Made by a program: the position numbers and the translations under genes. From contig NZ_AXAL01000008.1 in assembly GCF_000472785.1 (NCBI RefSeq), positions 186,001 through 250,000 of the forward strand: a DNA stretch of 64,000 nt, read 5' to 3'. This document shows positions 1 to 10,611 of this stretch, in pieces. This DNA is from Mesorhizobium loti CJ3sym. Lineage in GTDB: Bacteria > Pseudomonadota > Alphaproteobacteria > Rhizobiales > Rhizobiaceae. Each line of letters opens with the position of its first letter. Position 1 is the stretch's first letter. The notes under the pieces were generated by a model that saw only the letters and a program-made list of their open reading frames with translations, searched no databases and had not been told where the DNA came from.

Positions 1-1
1 C

Positions 2-145
2 ATGGCCGGCGAGAAATGGTCGGGCTACATTTCGCCGCTGCATGTTGTGACGTCGGACAATGTCGAATTCGACGGCGGGCCGGACAACCGGTTCGATCCG
101 GGCAACGGCTACCGCGACCAGTACAAGAAGATCTGGGGCAAATAG
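2..145 (+). CDS. C-terminal fragment of a probable sugar ABC transporter substrate-binding protein
   Basis: The open frame enters from the left edge and ends at a TAG at 143-145, leaving about 47 residues. It ends in GNGYRDQYKKIWGK, which resembles the C-terminus of periplasmic sugar-binding proteins of the ribose/xylose type. A strong hairpin follows the stop, so this is probably the last gene of its operon. The true start is outside the window, and the ATG at position 2 is probably internal. The family is inferred from a short tail and from the neighbouring sugar-acid genes. Confidence 0.5.
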   Translation: MAGEKWSGYISPLHVVTSDNVEFDGGPDNRFDPGNGYRDQYKKIWGK

Positions 146-182
146 GCGCCGACGAGTACCTCTGCCAGCGGGCAGGACGGTC

Positions 183-211
183 AACGGCCGGCGGTCAACC
201 CGCCGGCCGTT
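183..211. terminator. Strong hairpin between convergent genes
   Basis: Two perfect 12-base arms (AACGGCCGGCGG and its complement) flank a five-base loop, followed by CTGTTTCG. It lies between the stop at 145 and the convergent LacI gene ending at 227, so it probably terminates transcription from the left and possibly from both sides. Confidence 0.7.
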
Positions 212-226
212 CTGTTTCGCCAAGGC

Positions 227-1252
227 TCAGGCCGTATGACGCGCGATCACCTTTGGCGTCATGCCGACGACCACCCGGTCGTCAGGCGCCCGGCGCCCGT
301 TGAGCAGGTCGAGTACGAGGTCGGCGACACGGATTCCGATCTCGTGCGCCTCGACATCGATCGTGGTGATCGACGGCACCGACTGCTCGGCGAGGTCATA
401 AGCGCCAAAGCCGGCGATCGCGACCTCCTCGGGGACTCGGATGCCGCGCCGCAGGCATTCCATAAGCGCACCGAACGCGGAAAGATCCGACACGCACATC
501 ACCGCCTGCGTGTCCGGCCAGCGCGAAATCATCTCGACCATGGCGGTGGCACCCTCGCGCATCGATATCGGCGGCACGCCGGAGGCAATGATGCGCGACC
601 CATCGAGGCCGCGTTCCTGCAGTGCCGCGACGAAGCCGCGCCGGCGATCGAGGCCACGCGTGTCGCGCGATGTGTCACCGCCGATGAAGCCGAGCCTCGA
701 ATAGCCACGTGCGACGAAATGGTCGACCATCAGCCGTCCGGCCTCGGCATTGGAGAAGCCGACAACGTGACCGATCGGATCGTCCGGCAGGTCCCAGGTC
801 TCCACCACCGGGACGCCGGCATTCTCGAGCATCTTGCGGCAGCGCGGCGTATGCCGTCCGCCGGTAACAATGATCGCCTCCGGCCGCCGCCGCAGCAGCT
901 GGCCGACCAGACGCTCTTCTTCCTCGACATTGTAGTCGGTGAAGCCGAGCAGGATCTCCAGCCCGCTGTCACGCAGGCCCTCGGTCATGCCGCGCACCGT
1001 GTCGGCGAAATTGGCGTTGTTGATCGAGGGTATCGTCACCGCGACGAAACCCGACCGGCGTGATGACAGGTTCGCCGCAATGCTGTCGAAGACATAGCCG
1101 AGTTCGTCCGCAGCCCGTATGATACGGTCGCGCGTGTCTGCGCTGATGGAGGTATCGCGTTTGAAGGCGCGCGACACGGTCATCGTCGAGACGTTGGCGC
1201 GACGCGCGACATCGGCCATGGTCGGGCGTTTTGGCGAAGGCTGCATGGCCAT
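227..1252 (-). CDS. LacI-family transcriptional repressor of the idonate/gluconate cluster
   Basis: 341 residues, the usual LacI length. The N-terminal helix-turn-helix is visible at about residues 12-31 (TMADVARRANVSTMTVSRAF), followed by the hinge and a periplasmic-binding-protein-like effector domain to the C-terminus (ending IARHTA). The gene lies downstream of idnD on the same strand. A TATCGATA-centred site sits directly before its start codon and a perfect palindrome with the same core lies between the two catabolic arms, so it probably represses the cluster and itself. The ligand is inferred to be gluconate, idonate or a keto derivative. Confidence 0.88.
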   Translation of the reverse strand: MAMQPSPKRPTMADVARRANVSTMTVSRAFKRDTSISADTRDRIIRAADELGYVFDSIAANLSSRRSGFVAVTIPSINNANFADTVRGMTEGLRDSGLEILLGFTDYNVEEEERLVGQLLRRRPEAIIVTGGRHTPRCRKMLENAGVPVVETWDLPDDPIGHVVGFSNAEAGRLMVDHFVARGYSRLGFIGGDTSRDTRGLDRRRGFVAALQERGLDGSRIIASGVPPISMREGATAMVEMISRWPDTQAVMCVSDLSAFGALMECLRRGIRVPEEVAIAGFGAYDLAEQSVPSITTIDVEAHEIGIRVADLVLDLLNGRRAPDDRVVVGMTPKVIARHTA

Positions 1253-1254
1253 AC

Positions 1255-1266
1255 GTTATCGATATC
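1255..1266. promoter_or_regulatory. Candidate LacI-family operator before the repressor gene
   Basis: GTTATCGATATC lies immediately upstream of the start codon at 1252. It shares the GTTATCGATA core of the perfect palindrome at 3377-3392. A site here would block transcription of the repressor's own gene. This is inference from the shared core and position. Confidence 0.5.
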
Positions 1267-1294
1267 ACTGTGGAATGCAACGCACCGTCGCGGC

Positions 1295-2329
1295 TTACGA
1301 GAAGGCGATCTGAACCTTCATTGCCTGGCTGCGGTCGTTGGCAAGTTCGAAGCCTGACAACGCCTCGGCGAATGCCACGGTGTGGGTGATCAGAGGCTTT
1401 ACGTCGATGAGCCCCTTGCGCATCAACTCGACGCCCACGGCGAATTCCGGATGGAAGCGGAACGACCCGTTGATCGACAGTTCCTTGGCAGTGACCACTG
1501 ACATCGGCAATGCCATCTCCGCACCACCAAGGCCGAGCTGAACGATCGTGCCGCGCGGCCGCAGCGCCGCGATGCCAAGCGCCAGCGCTGAGGCGGCTCC
1601 TGAACATTCATAGAGGATGTCGAACGTCCCCTTGTCGGCGAAATAAGGCGCTAGCCCGTCCGGATCGGTTCGTGTGTTGATCGTGCTGTCGGCGCCGGCA
1701 CGCTTGGCCATGGACAGGGTAAAATCGGTGATATCGACGGCGACGATCTCGGCGGCGCCCGCGCGCCGCGCGCAGAGGATCGACAACAGGCCGATCGGCC
1801 CACAGCCAGTCACCAGCACACGCTTGCCCAGCATCTCGCCGGCCCTGCGCGTCGCGTGGAGACAAACCCCCAGCGGCTCGGCCATCGCCGCTTCGGCAGC
1901 ACTCAACCCATCCGCCGGCACGCATTGCGGCGCGTCCGCCACCAGCATTTCGCGGAACGCGCCCTGTATGTGCGGGAATGGCATGGCGCTGCCGTAGAAG
2001 CGCATGTTGAGGCACTGGTTGTGCATCCCTTCCCGGCAGTACCGGCAACTGTAACAGGGCCGCGACGGCGAGACCGCGACCAACTGGCCGGGCTGCAGCC
2101 CGTCGACGCCGGGACCGACCTTCTCGATGACCCCGGAGACCTCGTGGCCGAGAATCATCGGTTCCTTCAGCCGCACCGTGCCGAAGCCGCCGTGATTGTA
2201 GTAGTGCAGGTCACTGCCGCAGATGCCGCCGGTGGCCAGACGCAGCAACACCTGACCCTGGCCCGGCGCCTCGACCGGCCGATCCTCGATGCGAAGGTCC
2301 TTGGCGGCGTGGATGACAATCGACTTCAT
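1295..2329 (-). CDS. idnD: L-idonate 5-dehydrogenase (zinc-dependent MDR family)
   Basis: 344 residues. Oxidises L-idonate to 5-ketogluconate with NAD(P). The catalytic zinc site is visible as Cys37 in GGICGSDLHYYNHGG and GHE at 61-63. The structural zinc loop has four cysteines at about 92, 95, 98 and 106. The Rossmann motif VLVTGCGPIGLLS lies near residue 170. The HYYNHGGFG segment after Cys37 is typical of idonate dehydrogenases rather than sorbitol or threonine dehydrogenases. It sits between a 2-hydroxyacid dehydrogenase and the LacI gene on the minus strand and faces idnO and gntK, which take the product further. Confidence 0.85.
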   Translation of the reverse strand: MKSIVIHAAKDLRIEDRPVEAPGQGQVLLRLATGGICGSDLHYYNHGGFGTVRLKEPMILGHEVSGVIEKVGPGVDGLQPGQLVAVSPSRPCYSCRYCREGMHNQCLNMRFYGSAMPFPHIQGAFREMLVADAPQCVPADGLSAAEAAMAEPLGVCLHATRRAGEMLGKRVLVTGCGPIGLLSILCARRAGAAEIVAVDITDFTLSMAKRAGADSTINTRTDPDGLAPYFADKGTFDILYECSGAASALALGIAALRPRGTIVQLGLGGAEMALPMSVVTAKELSINGSFRFHPEFAVGVELMRKGLIDVKPLITHTVAFAEALSGFELANDRSQAMKVQIAFS

Positions 2330-2399
2330 GGCAGGCGAACTCCTCGGGCAGTTCCAGCAAAGCTGAGCAGCGATACCGTCCAGAATTGAAGATTAAGAG

Positions 2400-3347
2400 T
2401 CAAAGCACCGGCGTGAGCAGCGGCTGGCCGGCAAAATGGGCGGCAAGATTGTCGCGCAGAAGCTTGCCCATGGCCTTGCGCGTTTCGAAGGTGCCGGACG
2501 CATGGTGCGGCTGCAGCAGCACGTTGTCGAGCGCCAGGAACCGCGGGTTGAGCTTGGGCTCACCTTCGAAGACGTCGAGTGCGGCGCAACCGAGTGTCTT
2601 CTTCTCGAGCGCGTCGAGCAGCGCATCCTCATCGATGTTGGAAGCGCGCGAAATGTTGATCAGCATGCCGTCCGGCCCGAGCGCCGCCATCACATCCCCG
2701 TTGACGATGTGGCGCGTCGCGGGCGACGCCGCAAGCGTCACGAACAGGAAATCCGAACGCTCGGCCAGCGCGACCGGATCGGCGACGAACGCCCAGTTCG
2801 ACGCGAAACCCTTCGGCGTCGGGCTCGAATAGGCAATGTCCATACCGAAGCCGCCGAGGCGTTTGGCCACCTCATGGCCAATACGGCCGAGACCGAGCAC
2901 GCCGGCCCGCCGACCCCAGACGCGACGTTGCAGCGGGTAGAGCCCCTTGGCTGCCCAGCTACCATCGCGCACCCAGCGCTCGGCCCCTATCATGCCGCGC
3001 GACAGGGTGAGCATCATGGCGATCCCGAGATCGGCGACATCGCCGGTCAGCACATCGGGCGTATTGGTCACACGCACGCCGCGCTCCCGGCACGCCGCGA
3101 GATCGACCGCGTCGAAACCGACACCATAGACGCTGACGACCTCGAGCGAAGGACAGGCCGCGATCATGGCCCGGCTGGCGCCGAGTTCGCCGCGTGTGGC
3201 GATGGCGCGTATCCGCGGCCCAAATTCGGCGAGGAAGGACGGCTTGTCGCCCGCGTCGAAATAACGGTGGACAATGAAGGCCTGGTTGAGTGGCTCCTCG
3301 TCCCACGCTGGATAAGGTCCAACCTGAAGGATGTGAGGCCGCTGCAT
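2400..3347 (-). CDS. D-isomer-specific 2-hydroxyacid dehydrogenase (2-ketogluconate/hydroxypyruvate reductase type)
   Basis: 315 residues starting MQRPHILQVG. The NAD-binding motif VLGLGRIGHEVAKRLGGFG and the catalytic histidine region near the C-terminus (LLQPHHASGTFETR) place it in the D-2-hydroxyacid dehydrogenase family. The open frame extends far upstream, but that part lies antisense to idnO, so the ATG at 3345-3347 is preferred. The operator palindrome at 3377-3392 lies just upstream. Beside idonate and gluconate genes, a likely role is reduction of 2-keto-gluconate or a related ketoacid. The substrate is not visible in the sequence. Confidence 0.83.
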   Translation of the reverse strand: MQRPHILQVGPYPAWDEEPLNQAFIVHRYFDAGDKPSFLAEFGPRIRAIATRGELGASRAMIAACPSLEVVSVYGVGFDAVDLAACRERGVRVTNTPDVLTGDVADLGIAMMLTLSRGMIGAERWVRDGSWAAKGLYPLQRRVWGRRAGVLGLGRIGHEVAKRLGGFGMDIAYSSPTPKGFASNWAFVADPVALAERSDFLFVTLAASPATRHIVNGDVMAALGPDGMLINISRASNIDEDALLDALEKKTLGCAALDVFEGEPKLNPRFLALDNVLLQPHHASGTFETRKAMGKLLRDNLAAHFAGQPLLTPVL

Positions 3348-3376
3348 CGGTTTTCGCTCCAACTGACTTGACAACA

Positions 3377-3392
3377 ATGTTATCGATAACAT
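3377..3392. promoter_or_regulatory. Perfect 16-bp palindromic operator between divergent catabolic arms
   Basis: ATGTTATCGATAACAT is its own reverse complement. It lies 29 bases upstream of the minus-strand dehydrogenase start and 33 bases upstream of idnO, where one bound dimer could control both arms. AT-rich palindromes with a central CG are typical LacI/GntR-family operators. Confidence 0.75.
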
Positions 3393-3425
3393 AACAACAT
3401 TCAACGACGAGAGGCAATCGGGAAA

Positions 3426-4181
3426 ATGTCGTCCACACTGTTCGATCTCACCGGGCGCACGGCGCTCGTCACCGGCTCCTCCCAGGGCATCGGCTTTGCC
3501 TTGGCTAGGGGACTGGCTGAAGCCGGTGCCAAAGTGGTTCTCAACGGCCGCGACGAGGCAAAGCTCGCCGAGGCGGCGGCGCGGATACAAGGGGCGCGAA
3601 CACTCGCCTTCGACGCCACCGACCATGACGCGGTCCGCTCCGCCATCGACGGTTTCGAGCTGTCCGGCGGGCCAATCGACATACTGGTGAACAATGCCGG
3701 CATGCAGTTCCGCACGCCGCTCGAGGACTTTCCCGCCGATGCGTTCGAGCGCCTGCTGCAGACCAATGTCGCCAGCGTCTTTCATGTCGGCCAGGCGGTC
3801 GGGCGCCACATGGTCAAACGCGGCCGCGGCAAGATCATCAACATCGCCAGCGTGCAGACGGCACTTGCCCGCCCGGGCATCGCGCCCTACACGGCGACGA
3901 AAGGCGCGGTCGGCAACCTGACAAAAGGCATGGCGACGGACTGGGCCAAACACGGACTGCAGTGCAACGCCATCGCACCCGGCTATTTCGACACGCCGCT
4001 CAATGCGGCATTGGTCGCCGACCCGGCATTCAGCGGATGGCTCGAAAAGCGCACGCCGGCCGGCCGCTGGGGCAAGGTCGAAGAACTGGTCGGAGCTTGT
4101 GTCTTCCTGGCCTCCGACGCGTCGTCCTTTGTTAACGGGCACATCCTCTATGTCGATGGCGGCATCACAGCGTCGATCTGA
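3426..4181 (+). CDS. idnO: Gluconate 5-dehydrogenase (short-chain dehydrogenase/reductase)
   Basis: 251 residues, classical SDR length. Cofactor motif TGSSQGIGFA is at about 17-26, NNAG follows, and the active site is Ser in NIASVQTALA with YTATK (YxxxK). The start MSSTLFDLTGRTALVTG matches the idnO family. It interconverts 5-keto-D-gluconate and D-gluconate with NAD(P). It is the first gene of the plus-strand arm and is followed by gntK, giving the chain idonate, 5-ketogluconate, gluconate, 6-phosphogluconate. Confidence 0.85.
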   Translation: MSSTLFDLTGRTALVTGSSQGIGFALARGLAEAGAKVVLNGRDEAKLAEAAARIQGARTLAFDATDHDAVRSAIDGFELSGGPIDILVNNAGMQFRTPLEDFPADAFERLLQTNVASVFHVGQAVGRHMVKRGRGKIINIASVQTALARPGIAPYTATKGAVGNLTKGMATDWAKHGLQCNAIAPGYFDTPLNAALVADPAFSGWLEKRTPAGRWGKVEELVGACVFLASDASSFVNGHILYVDGGITASI

Positions 4182-4686
4182 TCCGTCGCGCCGCATGATC
4201 ATCATGGGCGTCTCCGGATCGGGCAAGACAACGATCGGCGAGGCGCTCGCCCGCACCATCGGCGCGAAATACGTCGACGGCGACCTGCTGCATCCCGACG
4301 CCAACATCGCCAAGATGAGCGCCGGCACCCCGCTTGCCGACACCGACCGGTGGCCGTGGCTGGCCAGGGTCGGCGAAACCCTGAGGTCAGGCACAGGTCC
4401 AGTCATCGTCGGCTGCTCGGCGCTGAAGCGCGCCTATCGCGATTTCATCACGGAACGGGCCGGAGCACCGGTCCTGTTCATCTATCTCGACGGTTCGCGC
4501 GAATTGATTTCCCGGCGCATGCGCGAGCGCACCGGCCACTTCATGCCGAGAAGCCTGCTCGACAGCCAGTTCGCGACATTGGAGGTGCCGGGAAAGGACG
4601 AGAACGCGATCACCATCGCGATTGACGCGCCGCTCGACCGGATTGTTGCCGACATAACAGCCAAGATCGGGGCCCCACCACCATGA
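4156..4686 (+). CDS. gntK: Gluconokinase
   Basis: 176 residues from the ATG at 4156, close to the usual 170-180. P-loop GVSGSGKTT is at about 18-26, and the GntK signature GDLLHPDANIAKMSAGTPL.D.DRWPWL follows. It phosphorylates gluconate to 6-phosphogluconate using ATP. The chosen start overlaps idnO by 26 bases. An alternative ATG at 4195 would leave only three residues before the P-loop strand. Neither has a clear ribosome site, which suggests translational coupling to idnO. The 3' end overlaps the next gene by four bases. Confidence 0.86.
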   Translation: MAASQRRSDPSRRMIIMGVSGSGKTTIGEALARTIGAKYVDGDLLHPDANIAKMSAGTPLADTDRWPWLARVGETLRSGTGPVIVGCSALKRAYRDFITERAGAPVLFIYLDGSRELISRRMRERTGHFMPRSLLDSQFATLEVPGKDENAITIAIDAPLDRIVADITAKIGAPPP

Positions 4687-5573
4687 CCAACACCATCGCA
4701 CTGATCGGCGCCGGCGCCATGGGCGGGGCGATCGGCGAGCGCCTGCTCGCCACCGGCAATCACCTGTTGGTATTCGATCTCGACAAAGCCAAGGTCGAGG
4801 CGTTGCTCGCCAAGGGCGCCGCGGCAGCGGTGAGTGCGGCCGAGGCCGCCTGCGCCGCCGACTGCGTCATCCTCAGCCTCAATTCGGCGGCGATTGTGCG
4901 TCGCGCGGTGTTCGGCGAGGGCGGCGTGGCCGCCGGGGCGAAGCCCGGCACGCTGATCATAGACATGTCTTCCATCGACCCCGACGCGACGCGCCAGCTG
5001 GCGGCCGACGCAAGCGAGAACGGGCTGCGCTGGGTCGACAGTCCGCTCTCCGGCGGCGCGCCAAAGGCGCTGACTGGCGAATTGACCCTGATGGCTGGCG
5101 GCGAGGCCGAGGACGTTGCCGACGCTCACAAGGTGCTTCGGCACGTCGCGGCCAACTACACCCATATGGGACCGGCGGGCGCCGGCCAGACGACCAAGCT
5201 CATCAACCAGGTGCTGTGCGCGCTGAATTTCATGGCCGTAGCGGAAGCGACGCGGCTGGCGATCGACGCCGGCGTCGATGTGTTGAAGATTCCGCAGGCC
5301 CTGAAAGGCGGGCGCGCTGACAGTGCCATCCTGCAGGAATATTTGCCCCGTTTCGCCACCCGCGACTATCGGCGCACGGGCCGCATCGACAACATGGTCA
5401 AGGATCTCAACGCCGCGCAGGATCTGGCGCGGCGCACGCACACGGCGATGCCGCTGACGGCCGTCTGCGCCGAAATACACCGGTTGCTGACGGCGGCCGG
5501 GCTTGGCGGCGAGGATCAGGCCGCATTGATGGAATTCTTCCAACGCAACAACGATCAGGAGAACCCGACATGA
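4683..5573 (+). CDS. NAD(P)-dependent beta-hydroxyacid dehydrogenase (6-phosphogluconate dehydrogenase-like)
   Basis: 296 residues. The N-terminal Rossmann motif GAGAMGG is at 9-15, a substrate loop DSPLSGGAPKA lies near 119, and the catalytic lysine is in GPAGAGQTTKLINQ. This is the layout of tartronate semialdehyde reductase and 3-hydroxyisobutyrate dehydrogenases. It overlaps gntK by ATGA and the next ORF by ATGA, so the arm is one translationally coupled operon. The exact substrate is unknown, but a sugar-acid derivative made by the neighbouring enzymes is likely. Confidence 0.82.
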   Translation: MTNTIALIGAGAMGGAIGERLLATGNHLLVFDLDKAKVEALLAKGAAAAVSAAEAACAADCVILSLNSAAIVRRAVFGEGGVAAGAKPGTLIIDMSSIDPDATRQLAADASENGLRWVDSPLSGGAPKALTGELTLMAGGEAEDVADAHKVLRHVAANYTHMGPAGAGQTTKLINQVLCALNFMAVAEATRLAIDAGVDVLKIPQALKGGRADSAILQEYLPRFATRDYRRTGRIDNMVKDLNAAQDLARRTHTAMPLTAVCAEIHRLLTAAGLGGEDQAALMEFFQRNNDQENPT

Positions 5574-5911
5574 TCACGCGCTATGCGCTGTTTGAAGGCA
5601 AGGTGAAGGATGGCGAGACCACGGCATTCCGCCAGGCTGTCCTCGACACCGTCCTGCCAAAGTGGAAGGCGTTTCCCGGCGCGCTCGATGTGCGCGTCAG
5701 CTTCGCCGAAAAGCGTGACGACGGCGCGCCGGAATTCCCGTTGATTCTGGCGATCAACTACCGCGACATGGCGGCTGTCGACGCGGCCCTTGCCAGCCCC
5801 GTCCGCGCTGAATCGCGCGCCGCGACCGAGGCGGTTCTGGCCAGATACTTCGAGGGCAGAATCCACCATCACGTCACCATCGCCAACGAGTTCCCGCTGG
5901 CCGGCGGATGA
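5570..5911 (+). CDS. Small conserved protein, possible Dabb/EthD-like dimeric alpha-beta barrel
   Basis: 113 residues starting MITRYALFEGKVKDGE and overlapping the previous gene by four bases. It has no signal peptide or membrane segment. The pattern of a short beta strand, then FRQAVLDTVLPKWKAFPGALDVRVS, then a strand and helix with a His-rich end (GRIHHHVTIANEF) fits a small dimeric alpha-beta barrel. I infer an accessory role in sugar-acid catabolism from the operon position only. Confidence 0.6.
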   Translation: MITRYALFEGKVKDGETTAFRQAVLDTVLPKWKAFPGALDVRVSFAEKRDDGAPEFPLILAINYRDMAAVDAALASPVRAESRAATEAVLARYFEGRIHHHVTIANEFPLAGG

Positions 5912-5933
5912 CTGGGTCCATCCGGAACGTTGT

Positions 5934-5954
5934 GTTGGCTTGCGGCAAACCAAC
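5934..5954. terminator. Weak hairpin downstream of the sugar-acid operon
   Basis: Nine-base arms GTTGGCTTG and CAAACCAAC pair with one mismatch around a three-base loop. No T-run follows. It lies just after the last gene of the operon. Confidence 0.3.
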
Positions 5955-6037
5955 AAGCCGCTCCCACGAACGAAATCTTAATGTAAATCAAGCGTAATCC
6001 CGGTCGTTAAAATAATGCGTATGTGTTGGGGTTGCGC

Positions 6038-8378
<2,341 letters not shown>

Positions 8379-8402
8379 GATGCGTCCGGTCGGGCTGCCG
8401 GA

Positions 8403-9143
8403 TCAGCGCAGCCGACCGATCGGGATGATTTCCACAGAGGTGTCCACGTAAGGTTCGCCCTGCCAGTCGCCGAGCCATTGCTCCACCAGCAGACCGGCCT
8501 CGGCCAGCATCCCGGCAAGATCTTGCTTATTCGGAAACGCGATTTTCGCTTCGGCACCCAGAATGGGTCTGCCGCCTGGAATTTCATAAAAGGTCGAATA
8601 GGTGACCAACCCGGTGGTGGCATCATGGTCGGCATCATACCAGGCCCTGACGGTGCCAAGGCTGGGGTGCTCCACCATCCGTTCGGAGCGCTGCGGCGTC
8701 CATTCCAGCCACGCCGGCACAGCGGGATTTCGCGTGTCGAAGATAAAGCGCCCACCGGGAGCGAGATGCTCAGTGATGGTGCGCAGCACCGCGCGCTGAT
8801 CCTCTTTCGTCAGAAAAACCTGGAAAGCGTGACCGGTCAACAGCACCAGATCGAACCGCCGTCCGAGGCGCACCGTTCGTGCGTCGGCCACGACCCAGTC
8901 AACCTTGTCACCGCCGGCCCTGCGCCGCGCGACGTCGAGCATGGCCGAAGCCGGATCGACGCCGGTGACGCTGCATCCCCCGGCCATTTCGGCAGCGAGT
9001 TGACCAGTGCCGCAACCAAGATCGAGGACCGAGTCACCATGCCCGGCAAGACGGATGCAATAGTCAAAATCGGCGCGGCCATCCTGATTCTCGATGTCGT
9101 AGAACTGAACGAAATCAGGATCATTGTAGATCGGATCGGTCAT
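8403..9143 (-). CDS. Class I SAM-dependent methyltransferase
   Basis: 246 residues from the start MTDPIYNDPDFVQFYD. Motif I VLDLGCGTGQLA is at about 39-50, followed by the acidic residue after strand 2 (VTGVDPASAM) and DLVLLTGHAFQVF as motif II. The open frame extends 22 residues further upstream, but those lack family similarity. The substrate is unknown. It neighbours a sulfotransferase gene on the same strand with a gap of about 90 bases. Confidence 0.8.
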   Translation of the reverse strand: MTDPIYNDPDFVQFYDIENQDGRADFDYCIRLAGHGDSVLDLGCGTGQLAAEMAGGCSVTGVDPASAMLDVARRRAGGDKVDWVVADARTVRLGRRFDLVLLTGHAFQVFLTKEDQRAVLRTITEHLAPGGRFIFDTRNPAVPAWLEWTPQRSERMVEHPSLGTVRAWYDADHDATTGLVTYSTFYEIPGGRPILGAEAKIAFPNKQDLAGMLAEAGLLVEQWLGDWQGEPYVDTSVEIIPIGRLR

Positions 9144-9235
9144 GCCGCCGCCTATAGCCCAAATATCTGCCATGCGCGACACGCACAACCCACGTCCATG
9201 GCGTTGCAACGATGCCCGGTGTACCCAGCCATACC

Positions 9236-10009
9236 TCAGCCTGCGGCGTCCAGACGATAGCGGCGCATCCAGTCGAGGCTTGTCTCGTCGGCGAGCTTTG
9301 GAACGCCTGGCCGCACCGCCTCGGCGTCAGGCGCTTGAACGCCGAGAGCCTCGCAGATGCCCAGCAATGCCGCCGCCGGATCGGCGGAAAGCCGCTCGTA
9401 GCCAATTCGCAGCGGCGTTATGCCTTGCGCCGCGAACCAGATATTCCAGGCCGCATCATATGCTTGGAGCTCGGCAAGCTCATCTTTGATCCGCTCGAAA
9501 TCATATTGCGATTCCTTCGGCGGTGCGACCCTTTCGAGCTCGGAACCATCGGGAGCTATATGCCAAAGACCGGTCTGCTGTGCCTTGATCAGCGAGACAG
9601 CCTGCGCGAGCTTGTTCTCGCGCGACAAATGTATGTAGAGAACGGGGCCAAAGGCTTTTTCGAAACGCGCTGTGTCCGACGCAAGCCCGGGATAAACCTG
9701 GTCGAGGATCGCCGAAAGCTCATCCAGGTTTTCGCGCATCAGGCGCAGTCCGAAGACATCTGTCCGGCCCTTGCCGGCGGTGATTGCCGCATTGAGATAG
9801 GCAACATTGAATTCAAGCTCGCCCATCGCGTCGCGACCGGACAGTTTCCACTCTTGCGCCCACTCGGCCACGTCCTGCCGCCGATAGAATGAGTGCGGCT
9901 CACCTGATGTCCCGGTGGATGCCAGGAGCTTGCACAGCAAAGTGCTGCCGGTTCTCGGCGTGCCACAGATAATGTATGCGTCGAACATCCCGCTACCCTT
10001 GTCGCTCAT
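9236..10009 (-). CDS. Stf0-family sulfotransferase
   Basis: 257 residues from MSDKGSGMFDAY. The PAPS-binding loop ICGTPRTGSTLLCKLLASTG at the N-terminus and the segment SGEPHSFYRRQDV are characteristic of Stf0-type (trehalose 2-sulfotransferase-like) enzymes, which move sulfate from PAPS to a sugar hydroxyl. LSRENKLAQAVSLIKAQQTGLW is the conserved mid-protein helix. Another start at 9988 is possible. In rhizobia such enzymes modify surface glycans or lipids, but the acceptor here is unknown. Confidence 0.82.
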   Translation of the reverse strand: MSDKGSGMFDAYIICGTPRTGSTLLCKLLASTGTSGEPHSFYRRQDVAEWAQEWKLSGRDAMGELEFNVAYLNAAITAGKGRTDVFGLRLMRENLDELSAILDQVYPGLASDTARFEKAFGPVLYIHLSRENKLAQAVSLIKAQQTGLWHIAPDGSELERVAPPKESQYDFERIKDELAELQAYDAAWNIWFAAQGITPLRIGYERLSADPAAALLGICEALGVQAPDAEAVRPGVPKLADETSLDWMRRYRLDAAG

Positions 10010-10041
10010 CGCAGGCAGGGCAACCCCGGCCAATCCGCCGC

Positions 10042-10594
10042 CTATAATCGAAATTGTTGCTGGATGCGACGGGCGCACTCCAGCGGCGAATGCACGCTGG
10101 TGTCGACTTCGAGGTCGTAATCTATACCGGCGTGCACACGCTCATATTGCCAGCGCGCCAGGTCCGGCAGCCTGTCGGCCCGCTGTGCTTCGCGAGCCTC
10201 CAGGACCTCCAGCGGCGCCACGACGCCGACCAGATGGAGATCGAAGCCTGAGAGCAGCTCGATATATTCTGACATTTCGCCATTGCAGAGCACGTCGTCG
10301 ATGATCAGGTTGTTACCTTGCCCGGCCATGGCGGCAATGGCGTGGCGCATGCCGCGCAGGGTTTTTTCGCCCACCGATCCCGTCCTGGTCACCACTACGG
10401 GTTTGCCGTCCTGTTGAATGGTTTCGTAGGCGAAACCATCGGCATGGTCCTGCAAGGCATCGGGCAGCATCGCGAGAAAACTGTCCATCTGGACATGCAG
10501 GAACGGTTCGGCGGTTATTGCCTGCAACGCCCCTGGCGATCGAGCTTTTGCCGGCACTGCCGACGCCGTTGAGCAGGACGATCCTCGCTTTCAC
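10042..10594 (-). pseudogene. Chloramphenicol 3-O-phosphotransferase-like kinase, frame broken after the P-loop
   Basis: A GTG start at 10592-10594, preceded by AAGGAG eight bases upstream, encodes VKARIVLLNGVGSAGKSSIA, a P-loop typical of the CPT family. The frame then shifts. Removing one C from CCCC at 10530-10533 joins it to ALQAITAEPFLHVQMDSF and the rest of the protein, about 183 residues. Conserved features include MDSFL, NLIIDDVL and the LVGVVAPLEVLEAREAQR segment. Many family members are uncharacterised kinases, so antibiotic inactivation should not be assumed. It sits directly upstream of the sulfotransferase gene. Confidence 0.78.
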
Positions 10595-10611
10595 GCCGAT
10601 GCTCCTTCGGG

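Noticed and set aside
3348..4406. N-terminal extension of the minus-strand 2-hydroxyacid dehydrogenase
   Set aside because: It is antisense to idnO and has no similarity to the family. The start at 3347 fits the usual protein length.
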